Shown: positions 45,000 through 54,487 of the stretch, one piece after another | How positions within the stretch are numbered: the first letter of the stretch is position 1 | How the letters are laid out: each line of letters begins with the position of its first letter | Assembly (NCBI GenBank): GCA_025769875.1 | Contig: JAGFNK010000353.1 | Coordinates: 1-54,855 of the forward strand | Origin: Russula earlei | Lineage: Eukaryota; Basidiomycota; Agaricomycetes; Russulales; Russulaceae | Direction: 5' to 3' | Length of the DNA: 54,855 nt | The notes under the pieces: model-generated | What the model was told of the DNA's origin: nothing | The model's input: only the letters and a program-made list of their open reading frames with translations | Database searches by the model: none | Translations under genes and position numbers: made by a program

Positions 45000-45700
45000 C
45001 AGACACTTGGAAACACAGGTCCATTTTCTTGGAAACCTGGCCAGACAGTCTGGGATGAAACCCTAAAAAACCTACTAGAACCTACATAACTTCAGATCTA
45101 GGTCCTATATACAATATCTAATGGTGCCACAAGATAGGAATTAGACATGAAGGCATAGAATCTACATGGAAAGATAATCAAATGTGAGCCCCAATGAAAC
45201 ACTATTTTCAAACACCTTATCAGTGTAACTAATGTGTATATTAGTATATGATCATCAATGATCACCTGCATCAGGAAAATCTGAGATTTGCTTAGCAACA
45301 CTTAACAGTGCTTAGCAATGCTTCTAGGCACCGCTAAGCCAGGCTTGACAGGCTTAGGCTAAGCATGCTAAGCTAGGTCTCCTCATGAATTTGCTCAGCT
45401 GGGCAGCTTATCTGGCTTATCCTTGGGCTTAGGCTGCTTACTGGGCTTATTTTTTGGCTAATTCTGGGCTTAAATGCAGCTCTATGCCAGCATTTAAGCA
45501 TTTCAACTTCAGTAAGCGGGAAAAAGCTTTAAGCCTCTTAAGCATTCTGAAAGCATACAAAGCACATATATTTATTCAGATAGTAAGCAGTCCAATCATA
45601 TGTACAAGACATACTAAACATGCTAAGCATACATTAAGAAATAGAGGGACCCAGGAAAAGCAAGGTAAAAATCAGCAACCACAAAAACAAAGATGAACAT
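45000..45700. repeat. GCTTA/TAAGC-rich low-complexity DNA
   Basis: From about 45290 to 45660 the words GCTTAGC, GCTAAGC, GGCTTA and CTTAAGC recur dozens of times in both orientations. CpG is almost absent. The left part (45000-45290) is AT-rich without a gene. Origin unknown; most likely decayed repeat DNA. Confidence 0.55.
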
Positions 45701-45883
45701 ATGCACATGTGAATCCAATCCAGGTGAGGCAGGTTGGCTTGCTTGCTTTGACAAAGTCATTGTACTCAAGCAGGCTGAGGAATTTTGAAGCAGGGAGAAT
45801 GGGGCAGTGTAATGAAAAGGAAAGAAAGGAAAAGAAGGTTACCATGTTTGGCCCTGGTCATGCTGTTGCTGCCATTCATGGCC

Positions 45884-46092
45884 AAAACCCACCTTTGTGT
45901 CATGAACATCCAGAGAGGGTGGGGGTGGGGTGGAGGGGAAGAGCAAGAGCCAGAATGGGACTTGTGCCATTCCATGGTCATGGCAGAGGTCATAACCATC
46001 ACATTGTGGTTGGGAGTGGGGTAGAGACAAACAAAACCCACCTTCACATTGTGAACATCTAGAGAGGGTGGGGGTGGGGTGGAGGGGAAGAG
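45884..46092. repeat. Two 60-bp copies spaced 149 bp apart
   Basis: Positions 45884-45943 and 46033-46092 share AAAACCCACCTT, GAACATC and AGAGAGGGTGGGGGTGGGG, with few differences. The intervening DNA is also partly alike (CATGGTCATGGC words). This is a short-period duplication within CpG-poor repeat DNA. Frames across it (45766-46392 minus) look like repeat-encoded, not a gene. Confidence 0.6.
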
Positions 46093-47216
46093 TGAGAGAT
46101 GCAGGAGAGGATGATGTGGTTGCACATGTGCCTCCCATCCATGTCCACCATCTTCCACATCTTCCCAATGATGCTGCAGAAGCCACAGTGCAGTATGGCA
46201 GCAGAGAGGTGGAGCCCCTTGTCTGGCCAGCTCTTGTTGGCCACCTTGGTGGTGTGAGAGGCCAATAGGAAGGCCTGACCATGCTGGGTAAGGAGACATG
46301 AGAATGGGCAATGACAAAAACACACCAAATGTGTGAGATGACCAGTCATAAAAGGCAATCATACATGCACCGTGTTGACCCTCTGTGAACATCTATAGGT
46401 CAGAGACAACAGAAAAGAGAAGAAAGGAAGGAGGCTCACTGGGCTGTGGCACCAAATGAAATGGACCATCACTGGCCAAGACTGAGCAAGGGATTTGGCA
46501 GTTTCAGGCTGCCAGGGGTGCATGCAGAGGAGCATGAAAGCACAACATGGTGCATCCCCAGTATCATTTTTGATCCCCTAATTTTTTCCACTCCCCTCAG
46601 GGGAAAATACATTCTGCTGTTCCCCTTCTTAGGCCTTGTTCGACCCACATCAAAACCAAAAATGTCCAAAAAGCAAGAGTATTCCATACTGGCTCCATGA
46701 CTCCTATATCTGAGAAAATCACAAACATGTGACTCAATCACACACATGCACCAAAACTGGAACAAGCACATCAGCCACATAGAGAGGCAATGCATTATTT
46801 ATTTTCATTGAAGTCTGAAGTCCTTCCACTATACATTTTCATTCCTGTCTTACTTCCATTCCTGACTCCAAGGCTCCTAAAAAACATTCTCCTACTTTAT
46901 TCCTTAAGTAACATATGTAAAACATATAAATTAGCCTCTTATTGCCTGCCAATGCATCAGTGTTCTTTGTTCTCAAAAAACACTGCCATGTGCACCCAAT
47001 ACTTCCCCCTTCTCATGCTCTACCACTGCTCCACATTGTTTACACACATACATGACTCTGCACCATGCCAACAGTCCACCAGCCCATCTTGCCCACTCAT
47101 GCATTCCCACTGCCTGGGTATCTTTTCTTCACCAGGTTATGGGCCCTGAAGTTGCCTATTGAAATATCAAAGTTAAATCAATTCACACATCACAAGAGAA
47201 AAGTCAGATAAGATAA
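46093..47216. other. CpG-poor repeat-derived DNA, no gene
   Basis: Open frames are short and AT-rich. The right part (about 46790-47210) may be the LTR and leader of the copia remnant that begins at 47217, but its ends could not be defined. Confidence 0.4.
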
Positions 47217-47556
47217 GATGGAAGATAATAGACTTCCAGTGGTCAAACTAGCTGGTGATGGATCAAATTGGGTATTGTACTGGGACCATCTGGTGTGGAC
47301 TCTCCAAGTGAAGGGCATGGAAGAACATCTAACCAAGGTATTGGTTACTCCAAGATATATCAATGCAGGAGACATAAACAGAGTATCACTGGCAATGTGA
47401 TGGGCCAATGACATTGCCACAACCAAACAGATCATTGCTTTGTCAATATCAGACATAGCATTTGGCCAAATCAAGCATGCAGCTGATGCAAAGGGGGTTT
47501 GGGATACCCTAAAGGCACTGTATGAAAACTGATCTCAATTGCTCCAACTGGATTCC
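47217..47556 (+). pseudogene. Copia gag N-terminal remnant, cut by the chromovirus
   Basis: Reads VVKLAGDGSNWVLYWDHLVW and VKGMEEHLTKVLVTPRYI, then a TGA, then IALSISDIAFGQIKHAADAK and GVWDTLKALYEN. This is the UBN2-type copia Gag pattern (L-x-G-x-N-W-x-x-Y-x-x-x-L...W-D-x-L-x-x-x-Y). In-frame stops make it dead. At 47556 it is interrupted by the LTR of the gypsy element, and the rest must lie beyond the window. The last five bases before the LTR, ATTCC, should be the target duplication. Confidence 0.8.
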
Positions 47557-48387
47557 TGTCAAGACACGTACTGCTGATCCGTGTGGACTCAGGAGCAGGT
47601 GGGCAAGGGTCGGAACAGATGGTACGCGGCGTAGGCGGCGTTGAACAAGAGGACGAGCCAAATGACTAAGATGTACCAGATGGGGACTGGTACGTGTAAC
47701 TGGAGGCAGAGGCGAAGGTTAGAAGCCAGTGCAAGCGAGGGGCTTTAAACAAGGCGGTCGTAGAAGAGTACCTTGGGAAGCGAGAGGAGTCTTTAAACTG
47801 AGCGGTCGCAGGGGAGTACCCAGGAAGATGAGAGTATCACAAATGGACAGTCTGACGACTGCCATGCTTCATTGGGGCTTATATACAGTAGACAGGGTCG
47901 ATTACAAAGCACTGGGACTATTCTAGACTCTTTGGTACCATCCAATAGGACTACAGAGGCATAAACTTGCTTATGCCAAGTTTCAGGCTTACTGAGCGCA
48001 TTACTGATCATTGTGGAGCGATGACAGTCATTATGATGTCACTGTGGGGCGCTTAGTGAGCCTATGAGGTCACTGTGGAGTCGCTCAGTCAGCCATGATG
48101 TCATTGGAGCCTTGATGACGTCAGATGATTTATGCAACAGTTTCTAAGAGTTTGTGCCGCTGTTTCGGGTCCATGGTGGCTGGGTGGCCATGTGGCTGCC
48201 ACGCGATGATTACCCGATTAGGAAACCGGTGCCTGGTCGTGTTAGAGTGCTTTTGCAATAGCAATATCTTGTACCGCAGGAGGGATAGCCCAGAAAATGG
48301 AAGGGAGTCGGCAATGCAAAGTGAGGGTGGTCTTTCTTGAGTAAAATAGGACAATCCTTGGCCAGGACTTGGCCTTGGTTCGTAACA
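47557..48387 (-). repeat. 3' LTR of the chromovirus
   Basis: 831 bp. On the minus strand it starts TGTTACGAACCAAGG and ends GTGTCTTGACA, giving TGT...ACA termini. It is preceded by a polypurine tract and followed by ATTCC of the copia target. It retains many CpG sites (for example TACGCGGCGTAGGCGGCG near 47623) that are TG/CA in the solo LTR copy. Confidence 0.92.
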
Positions 48388-48402
48388 TTCATCCCCTCTT
48401 TA
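48388..48402 (-). other. Polypurine tract
   Basis: On the minus strand TAAAGAGGGGATGAA lies directly before the LTR start TGTTACG. This is the position and composition expected of the plus-strand primer of reverse transcription. Confidence 0.8.
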
Positions 48403-48634
48403 TAGACTTGTTGCTCCTGCAACAGTAGGAATTTGTTTCTTTGGAAGGTGGAGTAGTTTGCATATGAAGAGTCGAAGTCTGTTGGTTCGTGAGGAGTTCC
48501 CCCTTGTCCTATGGATTGCTTTAGGGATAGCCGTGGTCGATTGAGTGCATGTGATCGCAGGAGTTCTCTGAAAAGTTTGTTGGTAACAAGGATAAAGGTA
48601 ATCATCGACAGAGGTCATGATGAGAGTTGTTGGT

Positions 48635-51600
48635 TTAGGGGTTACTCCTGGTGGGAATTGTCTTAAGCGCCTTCGGATATTTCCGATGGAAGTCTTTAAC
48701 AAGTAATTGCGCTTTTGATAGGTTAGATGCTGGTTCCCAAGTATTTTCTGCGACTGTATACCCTTTCCATTTAACTAGGTATTGGATTCCTTTGCGGTTT
48801 GGGGAGAGCCGAGAGTTTAGGATCTGCTCTACTTCATATTGTTCTTCACCTTCGACTAATATTGGTGGCGGGTTTGAAAAGTTAGGACCATGGGCAATGG
48901 TTTCTTTATAAGGTTTAATCAGGGAGTGGTGAAAAACTGGGTGTATCTTCCAAGACTTTGGTAGTTCGAGGCGAACGTTTACTGGATAGGCAGTGGTGAC
49001 TTTGAATGGTCCATAGCGTCGAGGGGCTAGTTTTGCTTTTGGGTGAGTCGTTCGTAGATTCGTGGCTTCCAGCCATACTTGATCCCCTTCTTTAAAACGA
49101 AATGTGGAGGTTTGAGGTCCTGATTGCTTCATGATTTCTGTTGCTCGGTTCAGGGAGGCAGCTACTTCTTCTCTGAGTTGGTTTAGTCTTGATAGTCTTT
49201 CTTGGATTGAAGGGAACTTTGATGTAAAGGCAAGGGGCGGAGCAAATGTTGGGTTAAAGCCATACCAGACTTCAAATGGGGGTTTGTTCGTAGCACTGTG
49301 TTGTCTGGCATTATGTGCGAATTCCATAAAGGGAATTAGTTCTGCCCAATTGTCTGCTTGATGGTTGCAAAATATTCGTAGGTATTGTTCTAGTTCTTGG
49401 TTAACTCGTTCTGTTTCTCCGTCTGTCTGTGGGTGATATGCTGTGCTTAGTGATACTTTGACATTTAACTTTTTCCATAGTTCTTGAGTGACTTTTGCTG
49501 CGAATTGAGGGCCTCTGTCCGATATTATTTGTGTTGGGAGCCCTATTCTTCTCCAGACATTGTTCATGATTAGTGTCGCTGTTTCGTCTGCTGTGATTGT
49601 CTTGTGGCAAGGGGTAATGATTATCGCTTTACTGAATCGATCTACCACGACTAGGAGGCTGTCGAAGCCTTGTGAAATCGGTAGGTCCGTGATAAAGTCC
49701 ATAGTAATGCTTTTCCATACTTCTCCGGCTGGTGTAATCGGTACAAGGGGTGTTTCTGTCTTTGGACGGTTCTTTGTACTTTGGCAAATTGCGCAACCGT
49801 CTACATAACTTTTGACATAAGTTAGCATTCCTGGCCACCAATAGTTTCGGCTGATCAGTTCATAAGTTTTCCATTGGCCAGGATGCCCAGTGGCAAGGGA
49901 GTCGTGGTGTAGTTTTAGAATTTTCTTTCTTAGGGTGTCATTGTTTGGGATATAGACTTTTCCTTTGAATAGTATTAGTCCATCTTCAAGGTTCCAGTCC
50001 TGTAAGCCTTTGGATAGTCGCCTTGGTCCATTCTTTATAATGATTGCTAACGCGTTAGATACTTCTGGGTCATAGTCCTTGCTAGATCGTAGTTGTTGTC
50101 GAAGTTCCTGGTCGCCGATTGGTTCTGTAGCAGAGGTGCGTGTTGCTCTAATTTTAAAAAATTTGTCATCTAGGAGCACCTTTCCATCATTTTCGTTTTG
50201 TATCCCCTCTTTAAAGTCTGGCCGCCTGGACAGACCGTCTGCTTTGTTCATAGTTCCTGGGTGGTGGGTGATGGTGAAGTCGAAATTGCTGAGGAGGAGT
50301 GCCCATCGGGCTTGTCGTCTCGTGAGTTTCTGTTTTGTCATGAAGTATGTCAAGTTATTGTGATCTGTCCATAGATCAATGGGGTGTGTAGCGCCTTCAA
50401 GGTAGTGTCGGAAGTGCCAGAGGGACAAGACAATAGCAAGGAGTTCTTTATCATAGATCATGTAATTTCGTTGTGCGGGGTCCAAGGATTTCGAAAAATA
50501 GGCTACTGGGTGATATCTGTTAAATTCATCGGGTTGTTCCAAGATTGCACCGATTGCAAAGTCACTTGCATCGCAGATGAGTCGAAAGGGTTTCATGTGG
50601 TTAGGTAACATGAGGATTGGGGCCGTTGTGAATGCTTGGATTAGCTTCTGAAATGCCTGTTCTTCATTGTCTTCCCATTTGAAGGGGTTTTCTTTCTTTG
50701 TTAAGTTAAACAAGGGCCGTGCTATTCGAGAGTATTGGTGGATAAATCGTCGATAGAAGTTGCAGAATCCTAGAAATGCTTGTACTTCCGTAACATTGGT
50801 CGGAGTAGGCCACTTTGTAATGCCTATTAACTTGTCCTGGTCCATGGATATTCGTCCTTGGGAGATATTGATGCCTAGGTAACTAATAGAGGTTTGTCGG
50901 AAAGCACATTTCTCTGGTTTCAAGTATAAGTCGTGGTCTTGGAGTGTTTTTAGGACCTTATGTGTCCAGTCGTCTAGTTCGTTCAAGGTTTGCGCCATGA
51001 TTAGTATATCATCTAGATAAACAACCACTCGTTCAGTGGCGATGTATTTTGCTAGGATGGTGTTCATAAAGCGTTGGAAAGTGGCTGGGGCATTGCAGAG
51101 ACCAAATGTCATTATCAATGGTTCGAAGAGTCCTAATGGTGTCTTGAATGCTGCGAGGTGTTCATCGCCCTCTCTGAGGCGAATATTGTTGTATCCCCAT
51201 CGTACGTCAAACTTGGTAAAGTATTGGGCTCCTTGGAGTTTGTCAATTAATTCAGGAATCAAGGGTAGTGGATATGCGTCTTTGACAGTTGCTGTATTCA
51301 GGGCTCTGTAGTCTTGCACTGGTCGTAGATTTCCTCCTTTCTTTTCTACAAAGAAGAATGGGCTGGCAATAGCTGCTTTTGATGGTCGGATTGTGCCTCT
51401 CTTCAAATGTTCGTCTAAGTATTCTTTTAGGGCTTGTAGTTCCTTGGGAGTAAGTCGATAAATGCCAGAATCACGTCGGGTGATCCCTGGTTTTAGATTG
51501 ATTGCATGGTCCCATGGTTGGTGAGCAGGAAGGCGTTGAGAAGCTTGTTCATCGAAAACCTTTCGCCATTTCAAGAATTGGGCGGGGATAAGTTCGTCTA

Positions 51601-52399
51601 ATGTCTTAGGGGGTGTTTCCGCACTGGCTAACTTGGTAGCTGTGGTTGATTTGGCTCTTATGTTGATTGTTATTGGGCTAAACGCATCGTGGATTTGTTC
51701 GTCAACACATGGGTTCATTGGTCCTTCAGTATCTGGGAAGATTAGTGCAGCAATGTCCGTAAACTCGGGTTCTTCTTCTTCAGGGAAAGTAAGCGCTTGT
51801 ATTTGGTAATTCCGCGTTCCAGATGCAGATGCAATGGTTATGCTTGGGTGTGTGGTAAGGCAAGTTCGGGGGCAGTTCCTCAGTGTGATTGTATCATTTG
51901 CCCAATCAATATCTGGGTTGTGGTGTCGTAGCCAATCGGTTCCTAAGATAATGTCGTGATCTCCAATGTTAGTGACAAGGAATTCTGCTTGTTCATCATG
52001 AGTGGCGCCTGTGTGCGCTTGGATGCGAAGTCTTTGGATGGTGCTAAAGCGTATTAGTCCATTGGCATTTTGTGTTCCGTCTACATTTTGTGCTGGCAAG
52101 GGTTTGATCATAGTTCGAAGGTGCAGGTGGTGTCTTTGTGCAAATCGTTCGTGGATTATCATTCCTTCTGCTCCACTGTCGAGCAGGGCTCTTGCACCGA
52201 TTTCTTTGCCGCTTGTCTTTCCTACCAAGGTAACTTTCAAGGCAATGGAAGGGGAGCGAATATTCTTGGTAAAAACTTTGGGGTAATTGATTTCTCTTTG
52301 TATCGTACTGATTTGGACCGCATGTCCCTCCTCGGTGCAGAAGGGGGTCCAATTAAAAATCCATAGGAGCAGATCTTGGGCGGAGGATCGAGTCTGCAA
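48635..52399 (-). CDS. pol: Chromovirus Pol polyprotein (PR-RT-RH-IN-chromodomain)
   Basis: Open for 1254 codons with no stop. Approximate residue positions: protease ALLDSGAEG at 71-79; reverse transcriptase with VVYLDDILIMAQ near 460; RNase H DASDFAIGAILEQ near 610; integrase zinc finger HHDSLATGHPG...CAICQ at about 830-865; integrase catalytic residues in TMDFITD, SDRGPQF and HPQTDGETERVNQELEQYLR at about 900-1000; chromodomain VEQILNSRL, YLVKWKGYTVAENTWEP at about 1185-1235. The chromodomain would steer integration to histone-marked chromatin. The frame starts without an ATG (first listed codon TTG) inside the end of gag and lies +1 to it, so it is probably made as a Gag-Pol fusion by recoding. 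Tf1/Tf2-type in general layout. Confidence 0.95.
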   Translation of the reverse strand: MQTRSSAQDLLLWIFNWTPFCTEEGHAVQISTIQREINYPKVFTKNIRSPSIALKVTLVGKTSGKEIGARALLDSGAEGMIIHERFAQRHHLHLRTMIKPLPAQNVDGTQNANGLIRFSTIQRLRIQAHTGATHDEQAEFLVTNIGDHDIILGTDWLRHHNPDIDWANDTITLRNCPRTCLTTHPSITIASASGTRNYQIQALTFPEEEEPEFTDIAALIFPDTEGPMNPCVDEQIHDAFSPITINIRAKSTTATKLASAETPPKTLDELIPAQFLKWRKVFDEQASQRLPAHQPWDHAINLKPGITRRDSGIYRLTPKELQALKEYLDEHLKRGTIRPSKAAIASPFFFVEKKGGNLRPVQDYRALNTATVKDAYPLPLIPELIDKLQGAQYFTKFDVRWGYNNIRLREGDEHLAAFKTPLGLFEPLIMTFGLCNAPATFQRFMNTILAKYIATERVVVYLDDILIMAQTLNELDDWTHKVLKTLQDHDLYLKPEKCAFRQTSISYLGINISQGRISMDQDKLIGITKWPTPTNVTEVQAFLGFCNFYRRFIHQYSRIARPLFNLTKKENPFKWEDNEEQAFQKLIQAFTTAPILMLPNHMKPFRLICDASDFAIGAILEQPDEFNRYHPVAYFSKSLDPAQRNYMIYDKELLAIVLSLWHFRHYLEGATHPIDLWTDHNNLTYFMTKQKLTRRQARWALLLSNFDFTITHHPGTMNKADGLSRRPDFKEGIQNENDGKVLLDDKFFKIRATRTSATEPIGDQELRQQLRSSKDYDPEVSNALAIIIKNGPRRLSKGLQDWNLEDGLILFKGKVYIPNNDTLRKKILKLHHDSLATGHPGQWKTYELISRNYWWPGMLTYVKSYVDGCAICQSTKNRPKTETPLVPITPAGEVWKSITMDFITDLPISQGFDSLLVVVDRFSKAIIITPCHKTITADETATLIMNNVWRRIGLPTQIISDRGPQFAAKVTQELWKKLNVKVSLSTAYHPQTDGETERVNQELEQYLRIFCNHQADNWAELIPFMEFAHNARQHSATNKPPFEVWYGFNPTFAPPLAFTSKFPSIQERLSRLNQLREEVAASLNRATEIMKQSGPQTSTFRFKEGDQVWLEATNLRTTHPKAKLAPRRYGPFKVTTAYPVNVRLELPKSWKIHPVFHHSLIKPYKETIAHGPNFSNPPPILVEGEEQYEVEQILNSRLSPNRKGIQYLVKWKGYTVAENTWEPASNLSKAQLLVKDFHRKYPKALKTIPTRSNP
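52353..52361 (-). promoter_or_regulatory. Candidate +1 frameshift site at the gag stop
   Basis: The minus strand reads GAT TTT TAA T, where TAA is the gag stop. A tRNA on TTT can move one base forward and pair again with TTT, placing AAT next, which is exactly the pol frame. A stop codon in the A site promotes such slips in known cases (bacterial RF2, antizyme). The two frames overlap for about 66 nt (stop in the pol frame near 52421). Confidence 0.55.
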
Positions 52400-53309
52400 G
52401 TGTCTCTCTCCAAGTCGTTAGTGAAGCAACAGGAACGGGTTCTTCTTGCGCAGGTTCGATGTTTTCATCTTGGATGGTTGTAGCTCTGACTGTTTGGGGG
52501 CGAGAACCTTGTCGTTGGCGTCCTTGAGCTGCTTTCTTTGCTCTACATTGATTTGCCATATGATTCTTCTTTCCACAATAATAACAGAGATTGTTCTTGC
52601 GTCGAAATTCTTTCTCTGCATCTGTGAGGGGTTTCCTTTCACTTCTGGATTCCCAGGGTCGTTCATTGGGCTCTCCTTGGTACAAGTTAATTTCCAATGG
52701 ATTATCTGATCCTTGAGTGTTCAATCCTCGGGCACGCACAGAGCGTCCTCCTCGAAAAGCAGTGGAGTTGTATAGGTGGAAAAGGTTGTCGAATTCTCTT
52801 GCTGCTTTGACAAGGGCTGCAAGCGTAGTTGGTGTTGGTGTGATTCCCAGTATTTTCTGATGTAAGGCCGGGTTGATGTTCTTCCTAAATGCGTACATCT
52901 TTGTTCTTTCATCGGTGGTAGCTCGTGATGCGTGGTGCGACCATTTCTGATACCATTCATTAAATGGTAGTCTTCCTTGATAATAGGTGTGCATGGTATT
53001 AGCGGAGGCCAACTCTGCTTCTGCAGGAATAAAATGATCGGCAAAGGCTTTCTTGAAGTCGTCCCATGACCCATAGTCTGCTACGGTACGAGCCATAGCC
53101 TTGGTGGTTTGTTCTCTAGCCCATGCTCCAGCGGGTGTTCCTACTTTAAAGTGGGTTAGTGCAGCGGCAACTTTCTTGCTTTCATCTGTAAAGGAGTCGC
53201 CATTGATGTAATAATAATTGGCCAAAGCTGCCCAAAAGGCTTCTGCGTTATCAGCCTTTCCGTCAAAGGGTTCTGGTGCTGTTCCAACAAGGCGCGGATT
53301 GCTTGACAT
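52353..53309 (-). CDS. gag: Chromovirus Gag
   Basis: 318 residues from the ATG at 53309. A helical capsid-like region includes EPFDGKADNAEAFWAALANY, YGSWDDFKKAFADHFIPAEA, and MHTYYQGRLPFNEWYQKWSH, of the kind found in retrotransposon Gag. The CCHC zinc knuckle CYYCGKKNHMANQC follows near residue 240, then a basic stretch. The frame is open upstream of the ATG to about 53595 with protein-like sequence (RRHWVYYNNREVDFSARTP then Thr/Pro-rich), so Gag may be made from an earlier start or as a fusion with the reading frame at 53572-53862. It ends at TAA 52353-52355, the candidate frameshift site. Confidence 0.9.
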   Translation of the reverse strand: MSSNPRLVGTAPEPFDGKADNAEAFWAALANYYYINGDSFTDESKKVAAALTHFKVGTPAGAWAREQTTKAMARTVADYGSWDDFKKAFADHFIPAEAELASANTMHTYYQGRLPFNEWYQKWSHHASRATTDERTKMYAFRKNINPALHQKILGITPTPTTLAALVKAAREFDNLFHLYNSTAFRGGRSVRARGLNTQGSDNPLEINLYQGEPNERPWESRSERKPLTDAEKEFRRKNNLCYYCGKKNHMANQCRAKKAAQGRQRQGSRPQTVRATTIQDENIEPAQEEPVPVASLTTWRETLADSILRPRSAPMDF

Positions 53310-53595
53310 GGTGGGATTCTGAGTTGTTGTAGCTGTAACAATAGGTGGGGCTGAACCTTGTAGTTGGATTCTAGTTGGAGTGAGCGTTCGAGGGACTGCT
53401 TGTGGTACGTTGCTAGTTGTATGAGGAGTAGGTTGTTGGGTATTACGCCGAGTAGAAGGTCCTGGAGTGGTGCTTCGAGTGCTCTGAGCAGTTCCTAGGA
53501 TAGCGGTAACTTCTTGAGGTGTTCTGGCTGAGAAATCGACTTCTCGATTGTTATAGTAAACCCAATGTCTTCTAGAACGGACTCCACTTGACTGG
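53310..53595 (-). other. Open gag-frame extension without ATG
   Basis: In the gag frame there is no stop from about 53595 to the gag ATG. The sequence starts RRHWVYYNNREVDFSARTPQ and becomes Thr/Pro/Ser/Gln-rich. It overlaps the end of the upstream frame (WSPF then TAG at 53572-53574) in a +1 relation. It looks like a continuation of that protein. Confidence 0.5.
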
Positions 53596-53862
53596 TCTGT
53601 CTAGGAAGAGGCCTGAATAGTTATAGGGGTTGAAGTCTTGAACGTTTTCTGCTCCTGGGGCTGCCGCTTTAAGTTGTTCGGTGGTAACTTCGTCGTTATC
53701 GTCTTCGTATAACCAAGTGTCAGAAAGATTTCCGTGGTTGATAATAGGTGTGCCTGCAAATTTTCCTCGGTAACAGTGATCTTGGGTGTCGTAACTGAGG
53801 TTTTCAAATAGGAGTGGGATTAGATTTTCTTCTTCGTCAGTGATGTCTCTCCTAGTGCTCAT
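53572..53862 (-). CDS. Unknown small ORF in the chromovirus 5' region
   Basis: 96 codons from ATG 53862: MSTRRDITDEEENLIPLLFE, YRGKFAGTPIINHGN, WLYEDDNDEVTTEQ, NYSGLFLDRPVKWSPF-stop. Acidic; no known domain recognised. The ATG lies 4 bases after the stop of the preceding frame, suggesting termination-reinitiation or ancestral continuity. It is not a normal part of Ty3/gypsy elements. Confidence 0.55.
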   Translation of the reverse strand: MSTRRDITDEEENLIPLLFENLSYDTQDHCYRGKFAGTPIINHGNLSDTWLYEDDNDEVTTEQLKAAAPGAENVQDFNPYNYSGLFLDRPVKWSPF

Positions 53863-53866
53863 AGAT

Positions 53867-54487
53867 CTAGACGACTGTTATAGTCCAATGGCCGTTGTTC
53901 CAAGGATATGCAATGGTGTAGGCTGGCTTTAGTCGAATGGTATCAGGTCTTCCTTGATGTTTTCTTAATTGGATTCGGGAGTATTCTTCAGTAATGCTGC
54001 TTTGTGTTAGAACTACTCGAGTTTTCCACAGATATCCTTCAAATTCTGCTGGAGAGATGGCAAAGTCACTTATTTCCTTGGTGGGGTGCTTGTAAACTAT
54101 AAAGTGTGTCAGTCGTTGATGCCAAGCTTGGGTACAATAATTCTTGAATTCAATTAACTCTCTCCTTGAACGCGTAGGTAGGTTTAATGCTAAGAAGGAT
54201 TGTTCTGGTAGATAACAGTGTAAATCAGTATTCCTAAGATCGGTACTATCAGGGGATTCAACAAGGGGTGATGCAAAGGGTTGGATAGGTATGACAGGGG
54301 TAGGAATACGATTGGTAAACAAGGGTACGTAGGCGTCAGGAGGGGTAGGAGGTAATGGTCTTTCAACAAGAAATCCTCTTGCGTTGGGAATTGTTTCTCT
54401 CTCAGGGGGTCGTTGGGATGACGCGCGTCTCCTGTGTCGAGGAGCCAGATTTATCGAATGGGGAGATGGTAATCGCCTGGCGTCCAC
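53867..54487 (-). CDS. Methionine-free reading frame in the chromovirus 5' region
   Basis: About 206 codons, open from roughly 54499, with no ATG anywhere in it. Basic, Arg/Pro-rich start (RHRRRASSQRPPERE), then VERPLPPTPPDAYVPLFTNR, YLPEQSFLALNLPTRSRREL, FKNYCTQAWHQRLTHFIVYK, AFEGYLW-like EFEGYLWKTRVVL, RLKPAYTIAYPWNNGHWTIT. The composition is protein-like and globular in the second half. It must be translated through frameshifting, splicing or a non-ATG codon. No domain recognised. Confidence 0.5.
   Translation of the reverse strand: MDARRLPSPHSINLAPRHRRRASSQRPPERETIPNARGFLVERPLPPTPPDAYVPLFTNRIPTPVIPIQPFASPLVESPDSTDLRNTDLHCYLPEQSFLALNLPTRSRRELIEFKNYCTQAWHQRLTHFIVYKHPTKEISDFAISPAEFEGYLWKTRVVLTQSSITEEYSRIQLRKHQGRPDTIRLKPAYTIAYPWNNGHWTITVV

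Noticed and set aside
45290..45660. Possible CRISPR-like or regular tandem array
   Set aside because: The GCTTA words are irregularly spaced, in both orientations and without unique spacers; CRISPR arrays are also not expected in a fungal nuclear genome.
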